DNA of 64,000 bases from Pseudomonas purpurea. Lineage in GTDB: Bacteria; Pseudomonadota; Gammaproteobacteria; Pseudomonadales; Pseudomonadaceae. A program made the position numbers and the translations under genes. Shown piece by piece: positions 48,097 to 57,354 of this stretch. The stretch's first letter is position 1. Every line of letters begins with the position of its first letter. Below the pieces are notes generated by a model that did not search any database, had not been told where the DNA came from, and saw only the letters and a program-made list of their open reading frames with translations. The stretch lies in contig NZ_CP150918.1 of NCBI RefSeq assembly GCF_039908635.1, positions 5,410,001 to 5,474,000 on the forward strand. Reading direction: 5' to 3'.

Positions 48097-48642
48097 TTAC
48101 AGGGCTACGTTCATGAAGCTCTGTGAATGCGCGAGGGCAAACGGGCTGAACACCTGCCAGCATTGCTCGCGCTCGAAGCGCCCCTTGATAAACGCCGCCA
48201 TCGACCCTTGCGCCGTGTCCGCTGCGTCTGGCCTGAAACTGCCTTGGTCAAAGTGCTGCATACCCAGCACTTCATCGACCATCAACCCGGCAAACACTTC
48301 GTTATGTTCGACCACCAGCACTCGCCGCTGCTTGCGCACCGTCGACAGCTCGACACCGAAGAGCCCGCACAGGTCCATGACCGGCAGCAACCGCCCACGC
48401 AGGTTAGCCACACCGCGAACCCATGGCTTGACGCCGGGCAACTGCGTGAAGCGGGGTTCGTGCAGCACTTCGCTGACCTCGCCCATCGGCGCCACGTACC
48501 AGCGCTCGCCGATGCGAAAACCGATCCCGCTCCAGCCGTGCTGGCGGGTGTGCTGGGACGGCAAATCCGCCGCCAGCAAGCGGCAGCGCGCATCGATCTG
48601 CAACAGCAGTTCGAACGCCGTCAGCGACTCGGCCATGGCCAA
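48097..48642 (-). CDS. pilI: CheW-like adaptor PilI
   Basis: A 181-residue CheW-domain protein (GIGFRIGERWYVAPMGEVSEVL, VRGVANLRGRLLPVMDLCGLFG). It couples PilJ to ChpA. Starts at 48642 or, two codons later, at 48636 are possible. pilH lies 4 bases upstream. Confidence 0.94.
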   Translation of the reverse strand: MAMAESLTAFELLLQIDARCRLLAADLPSQHTRQHGWSGIGFRIGERWYVAPMGEVSEVLHEPRFTQLPGVKPWVRGVANLRGRLLPVMDLCGLFGVELSTVRKQRRVLVVEHNEVFAGLMVDEVLGMQHFDQGSFRPDAADTAQGSMAAFIKGRFEREQCWQVFSPFALAHSQSFMNVAL

Positions 48643-48646
48643 CGGC

Positions 48647-49012
48647 TCAGCTGGCCAGAACGGAGTTCAGGGTCTTGATCAGTGTTTCTTCATCCACCGG
48701 TTTGGTCAGGTAATCCCTCGCGCCCTGGCGGGTGCCCCAGACCTTGTCGGTCTCCTGATCCTTGGTGGTAATGATGATCACCGGAATGTGGCCGGTGTCC
48801 GGGTCCTTGGTCAGCTGGCGGGTCGCCTGAAAACCGTTGAGGCCCGGCATGACGATGTCCATCAGCACGGCGTCGGGCTTTTCCTGGCGGGCCAGGGCCA
48901 CGCCATCAGCGCCGTTTTCGGCTTTCAACACTTCATGACCGTGCTTTTCAAGCATGCCGGTCAGTTTGTACATTTCAGTCGGCGAATCATCGACGATCAG
49001 AATACGTGCCAT
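48647..49012 (-). CDS. pilH: Response regulator PilH
   Basis: A 121-residue single receiver domain: acidic pocket ILIVDDSP (Asp8, Asp9), phospho-acceptor in VLMDIVMPG (Asp about 52), Thr in IIITTKDQ, Lys in LTKPVDEE. PilH tunes type IV pilus retraction in the Pil-Chp system. Start MARILIVDD at 49012 gives the usual length. Confidence 0.95.
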   Translation of the reverse strand: MARILIVDDSPTEMYKLTGMLEKHGHEVLKAENGADGVALARQEKPDAVLMDIVMPGLNGFQATRQLTKDPDTGHIPVIIITTKDQETDKVWGTRQGARDYLTKPVDEETLIKTLNSVLAS

Positions 49013-49069
49013 GGTCTTCCCCATTCATATAGACGCCTGGCCCGTTGGCCGGGTGTCGCTGTGCGTGTC

Positions 49070-49474
49070 CTACTGCGGCGAAACGGCGGCAAAGCCCGGA
49101 ACATGGGCCTGGATCGCGTCCAGCAGTTCTTCCTTGCTGAAAGGCTTGGTCAGGAACTGGTCGGAACCGACGATGCGCCCCTTGGCCTTGTCGAACAGGC
49201 CGTCCTTGGACGACAGCATAATCACTGGCGTGGACTTGAACGCACTGTTGTTCTTGATTAAAGCGCAGGTCTGATAACCATCCAGACGCGGCATCATGAT
49301 GTCGACAAAAATGATCCCCGGATGATGATCGGCAATCTTGGCCAGGGCATCGAAACCATCGACCGCCGTAATCACCTCGCAGCCGACGTTGCGCAACAAC
49401 GTTTCGGCCGTGCGGCGTATGGTTTTCGAATCGTCGATCACCATGACCTTCAAGGCGTTGGAATGCTGTTCCAT
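49070..49474 (-). CDS. pilG: Response regulator PilG
   Basis: A 134-residue single-domain regulator (VMVIDDSKTIRR, FVDIMMPRLDG, MLSSKDG, LTKPFSKEE). PilG promotes pilus extension and, in P. aeruginosa, cAMP production that also raises T3SS expression through Vfr. Start MEQHSNALK at 49474. It is the first gene of pilGHIJ-chpA-chpC. The 261 bases upstream, up to gshB, show no recognised element. Confidence 0.95.
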   Translation of the reverse strand: MEQHSNALKVMVIDDSKTIRRTAETLLRNVGCEVITAVDGFDALAKIADHHPGIIFVDIMMPRLDGYQTCALIKNNSAFKSTPVIMLSSKDGLFDKAKGRIVGSDQFLTKPFSKEELLDAIQAHVPGFAAVSPQ

Positions 49475-49735
49475 ATCTGCTCTACCATCGCCACTGGGAT
49501 TCGATTTTGTCGATGCACGGGTTTTCAACGCGTGAAGCCCTTGATGTTCAAGGCTTCCATGTAGCATGGCAGCCTTTTTAGCACAGTCGCTGGCGGCAAT
49601 CTATCGAGCAACCGGCGAGGTGGTTTTTCCTTGACCGGGAACACACTGGGCGCCACTCTGACGCCACTTTTTCACGTCATTTTTTGCCCTGCTTTTTACC
49701 CTGAGTCGGGCCAGCCCATTTTCGAGGAAACACCC

Positions 49736-50689
49736 ATGAGCGTTCGCGTCGGGATTGTCATGGACCCTATCGCCAGCATTTCCTATAAAAAGGACAGCTC
49801 GCTGGCCATGCTGCTGGCCGCCCAGGCTCGCGGCTGGACGCTGTTCTACATGGAACAGCGTGATCTGTACCAAAGCGAAGGTGAAGCCCGGGCACGCATG
49901 CGCCCACTGAAGGTGTTCGCCAACCCGGAAAAATGGTTCGAGCTGGAAGCCGAAACCGACGCGCTGCTGAGCGATCTGGACGTGATCCTGATGCGCAAGG
50001 ACCCGCCGTTCGACATGGAGTTCGTCTACTCCACGTACCTGTTGGAGCAAGCCGAGCGCGCGGGCGTGCTGGTGGTCAACAAGCCGCAGAGCCTGCGCGA
50101 CTGCAATGAAAAACTGTTCGCCACGCTGTTCCCGCAGTGCACGCCGCCGACCGTGGTCAGCCGCCGCGCCGACGTGCTGCGCGAGTTCGCCGCCAAACAC
50201 GGCGACGTGATCCTCAAGCCGCTGGACGGCATGGGCGGCACCTCGATCTTCCGCCATCGCGCGGGGGATCCGAACCTGTCGGTGATTCTGGAAACCCTGA
50301 CGGCGCTGGGCAGCCAGCAGATCATGGCCCAGGCCTACCTGCCGGCGATCAAGGACGGCGACAAGCGCATTCTGATGATCGACGGCGAGCCGGTGGATTA
50401 CTGCCTGGCGCGGATTCCGGCCGCTGGCGAAACCCGTGGCAACCTGGCCGCCGGTGGTCGTGGCGAAGCCCGCCCGTTGACCGACAAGGACCGCTGGATC
50501 GCCGCACAGGTCGGCCCGACGCTGCGTGAAAAGGGCCTGCTGTTCGTCGGCCTCGACGTGATCGGCGAGCACCTGACGGAAATCAACGTCACCAGCCCGA
50601 CCTGTATTCGCGAGATCGACAACGCTTTTGGCACGAACATCGGCGAAATGCTGATGGCTGCCATCGATCAGAAGCTTAAAGCCAAGTGA
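49736..50689 (+). CDS. gshB: Glutathione synthetase
   Basis: A 317-residue ATP-grasp enzyme joining gamma-glutamylcysteine and glycine. VGIVMDPIASISYKKDSS at the N-terminus, DVILKPLDGMGGTSIFR (ATP-binding), and EINVTSPTCIREID (Mg2+ site) are present. ATG at 49736 after GAGGAAA; the frame extends upstream without homology. Confidence 0.97.
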   Translation: MSVRVGIVMDPIASISYKKDSSLAMLLAAQARGWTLFYMEQRDLYQSEGEARARMRPLKVFANPEKWFELEAETDALLSDLDVILMRKDPPFDMEFVYSTYLLEQAERAGVLVVNKPQSLRDCNEKLFATLFPQCTPPTVVSRRADVLREFAAKHGDVILKPLDGMGGTSIFRHRAGDPNLSVILETLTALGSQQIMAQAYLPAIKDGDKRILMIDGEPVDYCLARIPAAGETRGNLAAGGRGEARPLTDKDRWIAAQVGPTLREKGLLFVGLDVIGEHLTEINVTSPTCIREIDNAFGTNIGEMLMAAIDQKLKAK

Positions 50690-50790
50690 TGTAGAACAAA
50701 CAAGCAGGAACCAACATTGCGCTATCATGCGCCGCCTGTGAAACGCGTGATGTTGGTTTTTGTGATGCCTCTTGTGATGTCGAACCGCTG

Positions 50791-51690
50791 ATGACACTCC
50801 CTTCCGATCTGCCCCCCGAACTCGCCCACAGTGGCGTGCGCCCGGCCGATCGCCTCGGTTTTACCCTGTTTCTCGCGGCGCTGATTCACCTGGCCTTGCT
50901 GTTGGGCGTCGGGTTCTCCCTTGTCGAACCCAAGCAGATCAGCAAAACCCTGGAAATCACCCTCGCCACTTTCAAAAGCGAAACCAAGCCTAAAAAAGCC
51001 GATTTCCTCGCCCAGGAAAACCAGCAAGGCAGCGGCACCCTGGATAAAAAAGCGATTCCCAAGACCACCGAGGTCGCGCCGTTCCAGGACAACAAGGTCC
51101 AGAAAGTCACGCCTCCACCCTCGGTCAAACCCCAGGTGCCGGAAGCCGCGCCGAAAGCGGCCGTGACCACTGTCGCCCCCGCGCCAAAGAAAGCCGCGAC
51201 CAAGAAAGAAGAGGTCAAGGCAGAGCCGACGCCCAAGGCCGCGACACCGACATTCGACAGCTCGCAACTGTCCAGCGACATTGCCAGCCTGGAAGCGGAA
51301 CTGGCCCACGAACAACAGCTGTACGCCAAGCGCCCGCGCATCCATCGCCTGAGCGCGGCGTCGACCATGCGTGACAAAGGTGCCTGGTACAAAGACGAAT
51401 GGCGCAAGAAGGTCGAGCGCATCGGCAACCTGAACTACCCGGACGAAGCCCGGCGCAAACAGATCTACGGCAATTTGCGCCTGATGGTCTCGATCAACCG
51501 CGACGGTTCGCTCTATGAAGTGCTGGTACTGGAGTCCTCCGGCCAGCCGCTGCTGGACCAGGCCGCACAACGGATCGTGCGACTGGCGGCGCCATTTGCC
51601 CCGTTTACCGGCGATCTGTCGGATATCGACCGACTGGAAATCATCCGCACCTGGAAGTTTGCACGCGGGGACAAGCTGTCCAGCAACTGA
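50791..51690 (+). CDS. tonB: Energy transducer TonB family protein
   Basis: A 299-residue protein: membrane anchor (about 24-43, LGFTLFLAALIHLALLLGVG), a long Lys/Pro/Ala/Glu-rich periplasm-spanning stretch (about 60-155), and a C-terminal TonB domain (YPDEARRKQIYGNLRLMVSI to IIRTWKF). It transmits proton-motive energy to outer-membrane receptors. No exbB/exbD gene is adjacent; this gshB-linked tonB is a regular Pseudomonas feature. Confidence 0.92.
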   Translation: MTLPSDLPPELAHSGVRPADRLGFTLFLAALIHLALLLGVGFSLVEPKQISKTLEITLATFKSETKPKKADFLAQENQQGSGTLDKKAIPKTTEVAPFQDNKVQKVTPPPSVKPQVPEAAPKAAVTTVAPAPKKAATKKEEVKAEPTPKAATPTFDSSQLSSDIASLEAELAHEQQLYAKRPRIHRLSAASTMRDKGAWYKDEWRKKVERIGNLNYPDEARRKQIYGNLRLMVSINRDGSLYEVLVLESSGQPLLDQAAQRIVRLAAPFAPFTGDLSDIDRLEIIRTWKFARGDKLSSN

Positions 51691-51717
51691 CCTCCACAGA
51701 TTTCCAGGATGGAGGAA

Positions 51718-51832
51718 ACCTGTGGCGAGGGAGCTTGCTCCCGCTGGGCTGCGAAGCAGACCCCAAAAAAGCGAACGCTACGCGCTCAAGCGGGAGCAAG
51801 CTCCCTCGCCACAACAAGCTCGCTCCCACATT
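51718..51832. repeat. Long inverted repeat of the CTGTGGCGAGGGAGCTTGCTCCC family
   Basis: Arms at about 51720-51744 and 51790-51814. The right end is extended by AACAAGCTCGCTCCCACA, a fragment of the other REP family, so this copy looks like a fusion of the two repeat types. Confidence 0.8.
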
Positions 51833-51917
51833 TGATCTGGGTTGCCAGCTGGAATAAGGGCATTTCCTGCGCATCCCCAGCTTGTCAGTTCGCCCCTCCA
51901 ACGCCACACTAGCGCAC

Positions 51918-52487
51918 ATGAAAAACGTCAGCCCCAGCTACCTCAAGCATCACTTCCTGATCGCCATGCCTCACATGGCCGACCCGAACTTTGCTCACAC
52001 CTTGACCTACATCGTCGAGCACACCGCCAATGGGGCCATGGGGCTGGTGATCAACCGCCCGCAAGACCTGAGCCTGGCGGACATTCTTGAACAGTTGCGC
52101 CCCGACATCGAGCCGCCAGTACTCTGCCAGCACGTGCCGATCTTTACCGGCGGCCCGGTGCAGACCGATCGCGGTTTTGTGTTGCACCCCATCGGTCCGA
52201 AGTACCAGGCAACTGTCGAACTCGATGGCCTCGCCCTGTCCACCTCCCAGGACGTGCTGTTCGCCATCGCCGACGGCGTGGGCCCGGCCAAAAGCCTGAT
52301 CGCCCTCGGTTATGCCGGTTGGGAAGCCGGGCAACTGGAGGCTGAACTGGCCGACAACGCCTGGCTGACCTGCCCGTTCGACGCCGACATCCTGTTCAAC
52401 ACCAGCAGCGAACTGCGCCTCGACGCCGCGGCCAAGCACCTGGGCGTCAACCTCAGCCTGCTCACCAGCCAAGCGGGGCACGCCTGA
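51918..52487 (+). CDS. yqgE: YqgE/AlgH family protein
   Basis: A 189-residue protein of the UPF0301 family (HHFLIAMPHMADPNFAHTLTYI, NGAMGLVINRP, YAGWEAGQLEAEL). Its biochemical role is unknown; in P. aeruginosa algH affects alginate regulation. It precedes ruvX with a TGATG overlap, the usual pairing. Confidence 0.95.
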   Translation: MKNVSPSYLKHHFLIAMPHMADPNFAHTLTYIVEHTANGAMGLVINRPQDLSLADILEQLRPDIEPPVLCQHVPIFTGGPVQTDRGFVLHPIGPKYQATVELDGLALSTSQDVLFAIADGVGPAKSLIALGYAGWEAGQLEAELADNAWLTCPFDADILFNTSSELRLDAAAKHLGVNLSLLTSQAGHA

Positions 52488-52924
52488 TGGCCCTGCGTCT
52501 GATACTGGGTTTTGACTACGGCACCAAACAGATTGGCGTCGCCGTCGGCCAGGTGATTACCGGCCAGGCCCGCGAGCTGTGCACGTTGAAAGCCCAAAAC
52601 GGCATTCCCGACTGGAATCAGGTCGAAGCCCTGATCAAGGAATGGAAACCCGACGCCGTGGTGGTCGGCCTGCCGCTGAACATGGACGGCACGCCGAGTG
52701 ACATGTGCGCCCGCGCCGAGAAATTCGCCCGTCGCCTGAACGGCCGCTACAACCTGCCCTTCTATACCCACGATGAACGCCTGACCACCTTCGAGGCCAA
52801 AGGCGAACGCCTGGTCCGTGGCGGGCAGAAAGGCAGTTACCGCGACAACCCCGTCGACGCCATCGCCGCCGCCCTGCTGCTGCAAGGCTGGCTCGATGAA
52901 AACGGCGCGCTGTTCGGCTCCTGA
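52487..52924 (+). CDS. ruvX: RuvX/YqgF pre-16S rRNA nuclease (Holliday-junction resolvase-like)
   Basis: A 145-residue RNase H-fold protein (LGFDYGTKQIGVAVG, VVVGLPLNMDGTPSDM, HDERLTTFEA, with catalytic Asp residues). The family trims the 5' end of 16S rRNA and resembles Holliday-junction resolvases. Translationally coupled to yqgE. Confidence 0.95.
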   Translation: MALRLILGFDYGTKQIGVAVGQVITGQARELCTLKAQNGIPDWNQVEALIKEWKPDAVVVGLPLNMDGTPSDMCARAEKFARRLNGRYNLPFYTHDERLTTFEAKGERLVRGGQKGSYRDNPVDAIAAALLLQGWLDENGALFGS

Positions 52925-53019
52925 ACACCGAATCCTGAAGAGCCGTGACCGCGGCTCTACTTAGCGACACCCCGCGCCGCACTGTGCACGCATCGGCTCG
53001 GGCCCACGAAGGAGCAACC

Positions 53020-53526
53020 ATGAGCCTGCCCAATCCCGCCGACCTGATCAGCCAGATGGCGATCCGGCTTGACGCCTATCTGGCCAAACGCAACATCAGC
53101 GAACCGCGTTACATCGGCATTCGCACCGGTGGCGTATGGGTCGCTCAAGCCTTGCTCCAGGAGCTGGGCAGCGATTCGCCGCTGGGCACGCTGGATGTTT
53201 CCTTCTACCGCGACGACTTCAGCCAGAACGGCCTGCACCCGCAGGTGCGCCCCTCGGCGCTGCCGTTCGAAATCGAAGGCCAGCACCTGATCCTGATCGA
53301 CGACGTGCTGATGAGCGGGCGGACCATCCGCGCCGCCATGAATGAACTCTTCGATTACGGTCGCCCGGCCAGCGTCACCCTGGTCTGCCTGCTGGACCTG
53401 GACGCCGGCGAGCTGCCGATCCGCCCGAACGTGGTCGGCGCAACCCTGTCGCTGGCCGCCCACGAACGGGTCAAGTTGACCGGCCCTGACCCGCTGCAAC
53501 TCGAACTTCAAGACCTCGCCATTTAA
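53020..53526 (+). CDS. pyrR: PyrR-type uracil phosphoribosyltransferase / regulator
   Basis: A 168-residue PRTase-fold protein with the PRPP-binding loop [21 protein letters not shown] (shortened here; about residues 92-110). It makes UMP from uracil and may regulate pyr genes, though no obvious PyrR RNA-binding leader is seen before pyrB. ATG at 53020 follows GAAGGAG. Confidence 0.93.
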   Translation: MSLPNPADLISQMAIRLDAYLAKRNISEPRYIGIRTGGVWVAQALLQELGSDSPLGTLDVSFYRDDFSQNGLHPQVRPSALPFEIEGQHLILIDDVLMSGRTIRAAMNELFDYGRPASVTLVCLLDLDAGELPIRPNVVGATLSLAAHERVKLTGPDPLQLELQDLAI

Positions 53527-53552
53527 CTCGCCCTTTTAAAGAGTCCATTGCG

Positions 53553-54557
53553 ATGACGCCTCTAGAAACCAAGCGCCCGCTGCAGCTCAACGACCAGGGC
53601 CAGCTGCGCCACTTCCTCTCGCTCGACGGTTTGCGCCGCGAGCTGCTGACGGAGATCCTCGACACCGCCGACTCGTTCCTTGAAGTCGGCGCCCGAGCGG
53701 TCAAGAAAGTCCCGCTGCTGCGCGGCAAGACCGTGTGCAACGTGTTCTTCGAGAACTCCACCCGCACCCGCACCACCTTCGAACTGGCGGCCCAGCGGCT
53801 GTCGGCGGACGTGATCACCCTGAACGTGTCCACCTCGTCGGCGAGCAAGGGCGAAACCCTGCTCGACACCCTGCGCAACCTTGAAGCCATGGCCGCCGAC
53901 ATGTTCGTCGTGCGCCACGGCGACTCTGGCGCCGCGCACTTCATCGCCGAGCATGTGTGCCCGCAAGTCGCGATCATCAACGGCGGCGACGGCCGTCACG
54001 CCCACCCGACCCAGGGCATGCTCGACATGCTCACCATCCGTCGGCACAAGGGCAGTTTCGAAAACCTCTCGGTGGCCATCGTCGGCGACATCCTGCACTC
54101 GCGGGTGGCACGCTCGAACATGCTGGCGCTGAAAACCCTTGGCTGCCCGGACATCCGTGTGATCGCCCCGAAAACCCTGCTGCCAATCGGTATCGAGCAG
54201 TACGGCGTGAAGGTCTACACCGACATGACCGAAGGCCTGAAGGACGTCGACGTGGTGATCATGCTGCGCTTGCAGCGTGAACGCATGACCGGCGGCCTGT
54301 TGCCGAGCGAAGGCGAGTTCTACCGCCTGTTCGGCCTGACCACCGCACGCCTGGCCGGTGCCAAGCCGGATGCCATCGTCATGCACCCCGGCCCGATCAA
54401 CCGGGGCGTGGAGATCGAATCGGCGGTGGCCGACGGTCCGCACTCGGTGATTCTCAATCAGGTGACCTACGGGATCGCCATTCGTATGGCCGTGTTGTCC
54501 ATGGCCATGAGCGGGCAAACGGCCCAGCGCCAATTCGAGCAGGAGAACGCCCAGTGA
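53553..54557 (+). CDS. pyrB: Aspartate carbamoyltransferase catalytic subunit
   Basis: A 334-residue enzyme forming carbamoyl aspartate. Carbamoyl-phosphate motif [30 protein letters not shown] and [12 protein letters not shown] are present. In Pseudomonas PyrB forms a dodecamer with the PyrC' protein encoded immediately downstream; the genes overlap by 4 bases. Confidence 0.97.
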   Translation: MTPLETKRPLQLNDQGQLRHFLSLDGLRRELLTEILDTADSFLEVGARAVKKVPLLRGKTVCNVFFENSTRTRTTFELAAQRLSADVITLNVSTSSASKGETLLDTLRNLEAMAADMFVVRHGDSGAAHFIAEHVCPQVAIINGGDGRHAHPTQGMLDMLTIRRHKGSFENLSVAIVGDILHSRVARSNMLALKTLGCPDIRVIAPKTLLPIGIEQYGVKVYTDMTEGLKDVDVVIMLRLQRERMTGGLLPSEGEFYRLFGLTTARLAGAKPDAIVMHPGPINRGVEIESAVADGPHSVILNQVTYGIAIRMAVLSMAMSGQTAQRQFEQENAQ

Positions 54558-55825
54558 AACTCAGCATTCTCGGCGCACGCGTCATCGATCCAAGCAGCGG
54601 CCTGGATCAAGTCACCGATATCCACCTGGAAGCCGGCAAGATCCTCGCCATTGGCGCCGCTCCGGCCGATTTCAGTGCCGTGCAAACCATCGACGCCAAA
54701 AACCTGGTGGTCGCCCCCGGTCTCGTTGACCTGAACGTCGCCCTGCGCGAACCGGGTTACAGCCGCAAAGGCACGATTGCCAGTGAAACCCGTGCCGCAG
54801 TGGCCGGTGGCGTTACCAGCCTGTGCTGCCCGCCTCGCACCAAACCGGTGCTCGACACCTCGGCCGTGGCCGAACTGATCCTCGACCGCGCCCGCGAAGC
54901 CGGCAACGCCAAGGTGTTCCCGATTGGCGCCCTGAGCAAAGGCCTGGACGGTGAGCAGCTTGCAGAGCTGATTGCCTTGCGCGATGCCGGTTGCGTGGCG
55001 TTTGGCAACGGCCTGGAGAGTTTCCGCAACACCCGCACCCTGTGCCGGGCGCTGGACTACGCGGCAACGTTCGACCTGACGGTGATATTCCATTCGCAGG
55101 ATCATGACCTGGCCGAAGGTGGCCTGGCTCACGAAGGCCCGACCGCGAGTTTCCTTGGTTTGCCAGGCATTCCGGAAACCGCCGAGACCGTGGCCCTGGC
55201 CCGTGACCTGCTGCTGGTCGAGCAAACCGGCGTGCGTGCGCACTTCAGCCAGCTCACCAGTGCTCGCGGTGTGGCCCTGATCGCGCAGGCTCAGGCTCGT
55301 GGCCTGAAAGTGACCGCCGATGTGGCGCTGTATCAACTGATCCTCACCGATGAGGCGCTGATCGACTTCAACAGCCTCTATCACGTGCAACCGCCTCTGC
55401 GCACCCGCGCCGACCGCGATGGCCTGCGTGCGGCCGTGAAGTCCGGGGTGGTGCAAGCCATCTCCAGCCATCACCAGCCGCATGAGCGCGACGCCAAACT
55501 GGCGCCGTTCGGCGCGACCGAACCGGGCATCAGCAGTGTTGAACTGCTGCTGCCGCTGGCGATGACGCTGGTGGAAGACGGTTTGCTCGATTTGCCGACG
55601 TTGCTGGCACGCCTGAGTGCCGGCCCTGCCGAGGCCTTGCGCCTGCCGGCGGGCAAACTGGCGGTGGGTGCCCCGGCGGACCTCGTGGTGTTCGACCCTG
55701 CCGCGTCCACCGTGGCCGGTGAGCACTGGTTGTCGAAAGGCGAAAACTGCCCGTTCCTCGGCCATAGCCTGCCGGGCGTGGTGCGTTACACCCTGGTGGA
55801 TGGGCGGATCAGCCACCAGGCTTGA
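54554..55825 (+). CDS. pyrC': Dihydroorotase-like PyrC' (inactive ATCase partner)
   Basis: A 423-residue amidohydrolase-fold protein. Where active dihydroorotase has an HxH zinc motif, this one reads [14 protein letters not shown], so the metal ligands are lost. Such PyrC' proteins are catalytically dead but needed to assemble active ATCase with PyrB. An active dihydroorotase must be encoded elsewhere. Confidence 0.93.
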   Translation: MKLSILGARVIDPSSGLDQVTDIHLEAGKILAIGAAPADFSAVQTIDAKNLVVAPGLVDLNVALREPGYSRKGTIASETRAAVAGGVTSLCCPPRTKPVLDTSAVAELILDRAREAGNAKVFPIGALSKGLDGEQLAELIALRDAGCVAFGNGLESFRNTRTLCRALDYAATFDLTVIFHSQDHDLAEGGLAHEGPTASFLGLPGIPETAETVALARDLLLVEQTGVRAHFSQLTSARGVALIAQAQARGLKVTADVALYQLILTDEALIDFNSLYHVQPPLRTRADRDGLRAAVKSGVVQAISSHHQPHERDAKLAPFGATEPGISSVELLLPLAMTLVEDGLLDLPTLLARLSAGPAEALRLPAGKLAVGAPADLVVFDPAASTVAGEHWLSKGENCPFLGHSLPGVVRYTLVDGRISHQA

Positions 55826-55837
55826 GACCGCGTCGCC

Positions 55838-55910
55838 GCCATCGCGAGCAAGCCCGCTCCCACAAGGACCGCATCAACCCTGTGGGAGCGGGCTTGCTCG
55901 CGAAGGCGTC
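55838..55910. repeat. REP pair (GTGGGAGCGGGCTTGCTCGCGA type)
   Basis: Two inverted cores, about 55839-55862 and 55879-55904, separated by about 16 bases. The right end abuts the TM2 gene's stop codon. Confidence 0.85.
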
Positions 55911-56339
55911 CTAGAAGGCGCCTCTATTCTGGGCATTGCACTCGGAAATCTGGTCATTAAGCGTCCAGAAGTCATACAGCACACCCAGCAGGAAAAACCC
56001 GCCCGTCAGCAGGTACAACAAACCGCTGATCCACTTCCCCTGATACATCCGATGCACACCGAACACCCCGAGAAACGTCAGCAGAATCCAGGCGACGCTG
56101 TACTCGATGGGCCCGGCGGTGAAACGCCGGTCGGCTTCACTGTCCATGGACGGAATCAGGAACAGGTCGATCAACCAGCCGATACCCAGCAAGCCAAAGC
56201 TGAAAAACCAGATCGTCCCGGTCACCGGCTTACCGTAATAAAAGCGGTGAGCGCCGATAAAACCGAAAATCCACAACAGGTAGCCGATCACTTTGCTGTG
56301 GGTGTCGTGGTATGAAACAGGTGGTTGATAGGTGTTCAT
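55911..56339 (-). CDS. TM2 domain membrane protein
   Basis: A 142-residue protein with about four hydrophobic segments. The TM2 signature is visible as GYLLWIFGFIGAHRFYYGK followed by TGTIWFFSFGLLGIGWLIDLFLIP, and a second partial copy FLGVFGVHRMYQGKWISGLLY. Function unknown. ATG at 56339. The 251-base gap upstream to the NlpC gene is AT-rich near TM2 and shows no defined motif. Confidence 0.85.
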   Translation of the reverse strand: MNTYQPPVSYHDTHSKVIGYLLWIFGFIGAHRFYYGKPVTGTIWFFSFGLLGIGWLIDLFLIPSMDSEADRRFTAGPIEYSVAWILLTFLGVFGVHRMYQGKWISGLLYLLTGGFFLLGVLYDFWTLNDQISECNAQNRGAF

Positions 56340-56590
56340 GAGGGACCTCATTTCACACGATAGATAAATATTCTTGAATTCTTTGTGACTTTTTTACAGG
56401 CGGCCGACGTGTGGCAGGTGCTACCTTCACTCCCGTCAAAGCCTTGCAGCGCCTGACCTCTGTCAGACAATTAGGGCAATTTGTCGCGCATTTGACGAAA
56501 TTGACTCCCAGGTTGAATCGACCAACGGCCTCGGAATAGACAAAAAAGCTGTTATAAAGTTGCGCGCTTACCTACATAGAGCCTTGCCTA

Positions 56591-57211
56591 ATGCGTCCAT
56601 TTTTCAAGACATGGCTAACCATTTGCCTATTAATGCCACTGGCCGCCCACGCCACCAATCGTGAGCAACGTCTTCCGAACGTTAATGGTTACACCCCCAA
56701 ATCCCATGTTTCTGCTGTCACCAGCAAAAACAAACAAGCGGTAAAAGGCCCGACTCACCTGAGCAAGGCCAACAGTGCGCTGGTGCCGCCGATGGCGACC
56801 AAGCAAAGCAGCAACGTCCTGAGCCGTGCAGTCAACGTGCTGGGCACGCCGTACCGCTGGGGCGGCAGCAGCCCAAGCAAGGGTTTCGATTGCAGCGGGC
56901 TGGTGAAGTACGCCTTCAATGACGCGACCTTCGACCTGCCGCGCACCTCGAATGCCATGGCCAGCGGCCACGGGCAAAAAGTCGAGCGCAAGGACCTGAA
57001 GCCGGGCGACCTGATCTTCTTCAACATCAAGAGCCGTAAGGTCAATCACGTTGCCATCTACCTGGGCAACGACCGCTTCATCCATGCACCGCGTCGTGGC
57101 AAAGCCGTCAGCATTGATACGCTCAAGAAACCGTACTGGGAAAGCCACTACGTGGTTGCCAAACGGGTTCTGCCTAAAGAGCCAAACCAGATGCGGGTTG
57201 TTCAGCGCTGA
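56591..57211 (+). CDS. NlpC/P60 family cell-wall peptidase
   Basis: A 206-residue secreted protein: signal peptide ending near AAHA, a linker, and an NlpC/P60 domain from about residue 70. The catalytic Cys is in GFDCSGLVKYAF and the His in VNHVAIYLG. It probably cleaves gamma-D-Glu-diaminopimelate bonds in peptidoglycan. No lipobox is seen. Confidence 0.92.
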   Translation: MRPFFKTWLTICLLMPLAAHATNREQRLPNVNGYTPKSHVSAVTSKNKQAVKGPTHLSKANSALVPPMATKQSSNVLSRAVNVLGTPYRWGGSSPSKGFDCSGLVKYAFNDATFDLPRTSNAMASGHGQKVERKDLKPGDLIFFNIKSRKVNHVAIYLGNDRFIHAPRRGKAVSIDTLKKPYWESHYVVAKRVLPKEPNQMRVVQR

Positions 57212-57242
57212 TTTGAAAGCTCCCACCTTCTGAGGGCGGGCA

Positions 57243-57340
57243 CTTGTGGCGAGGGAGCTTGCTCCCGTTCGAGTGCGCAGCGCTCGCAGTTTTTTGGGGC
57301 CGCTTCGCAGCCCAGCGGGAGCAAGCTCCCTCGCCACAGG
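57243..57340. repeat. Long inverted repeat of the CTGTGGCGAGGGAGCTTGCTCCC family
   Basis: Arms at about 57244-57268 and 57316-57340; between them lies GCCGCTTCGCAGCCCAGCG shared with the 47950 copy. It separates the convergent NlpC and pilT genes. Confidence 0.85.
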
Positions 57341-57354
57341 TTCGCATTCCAACC

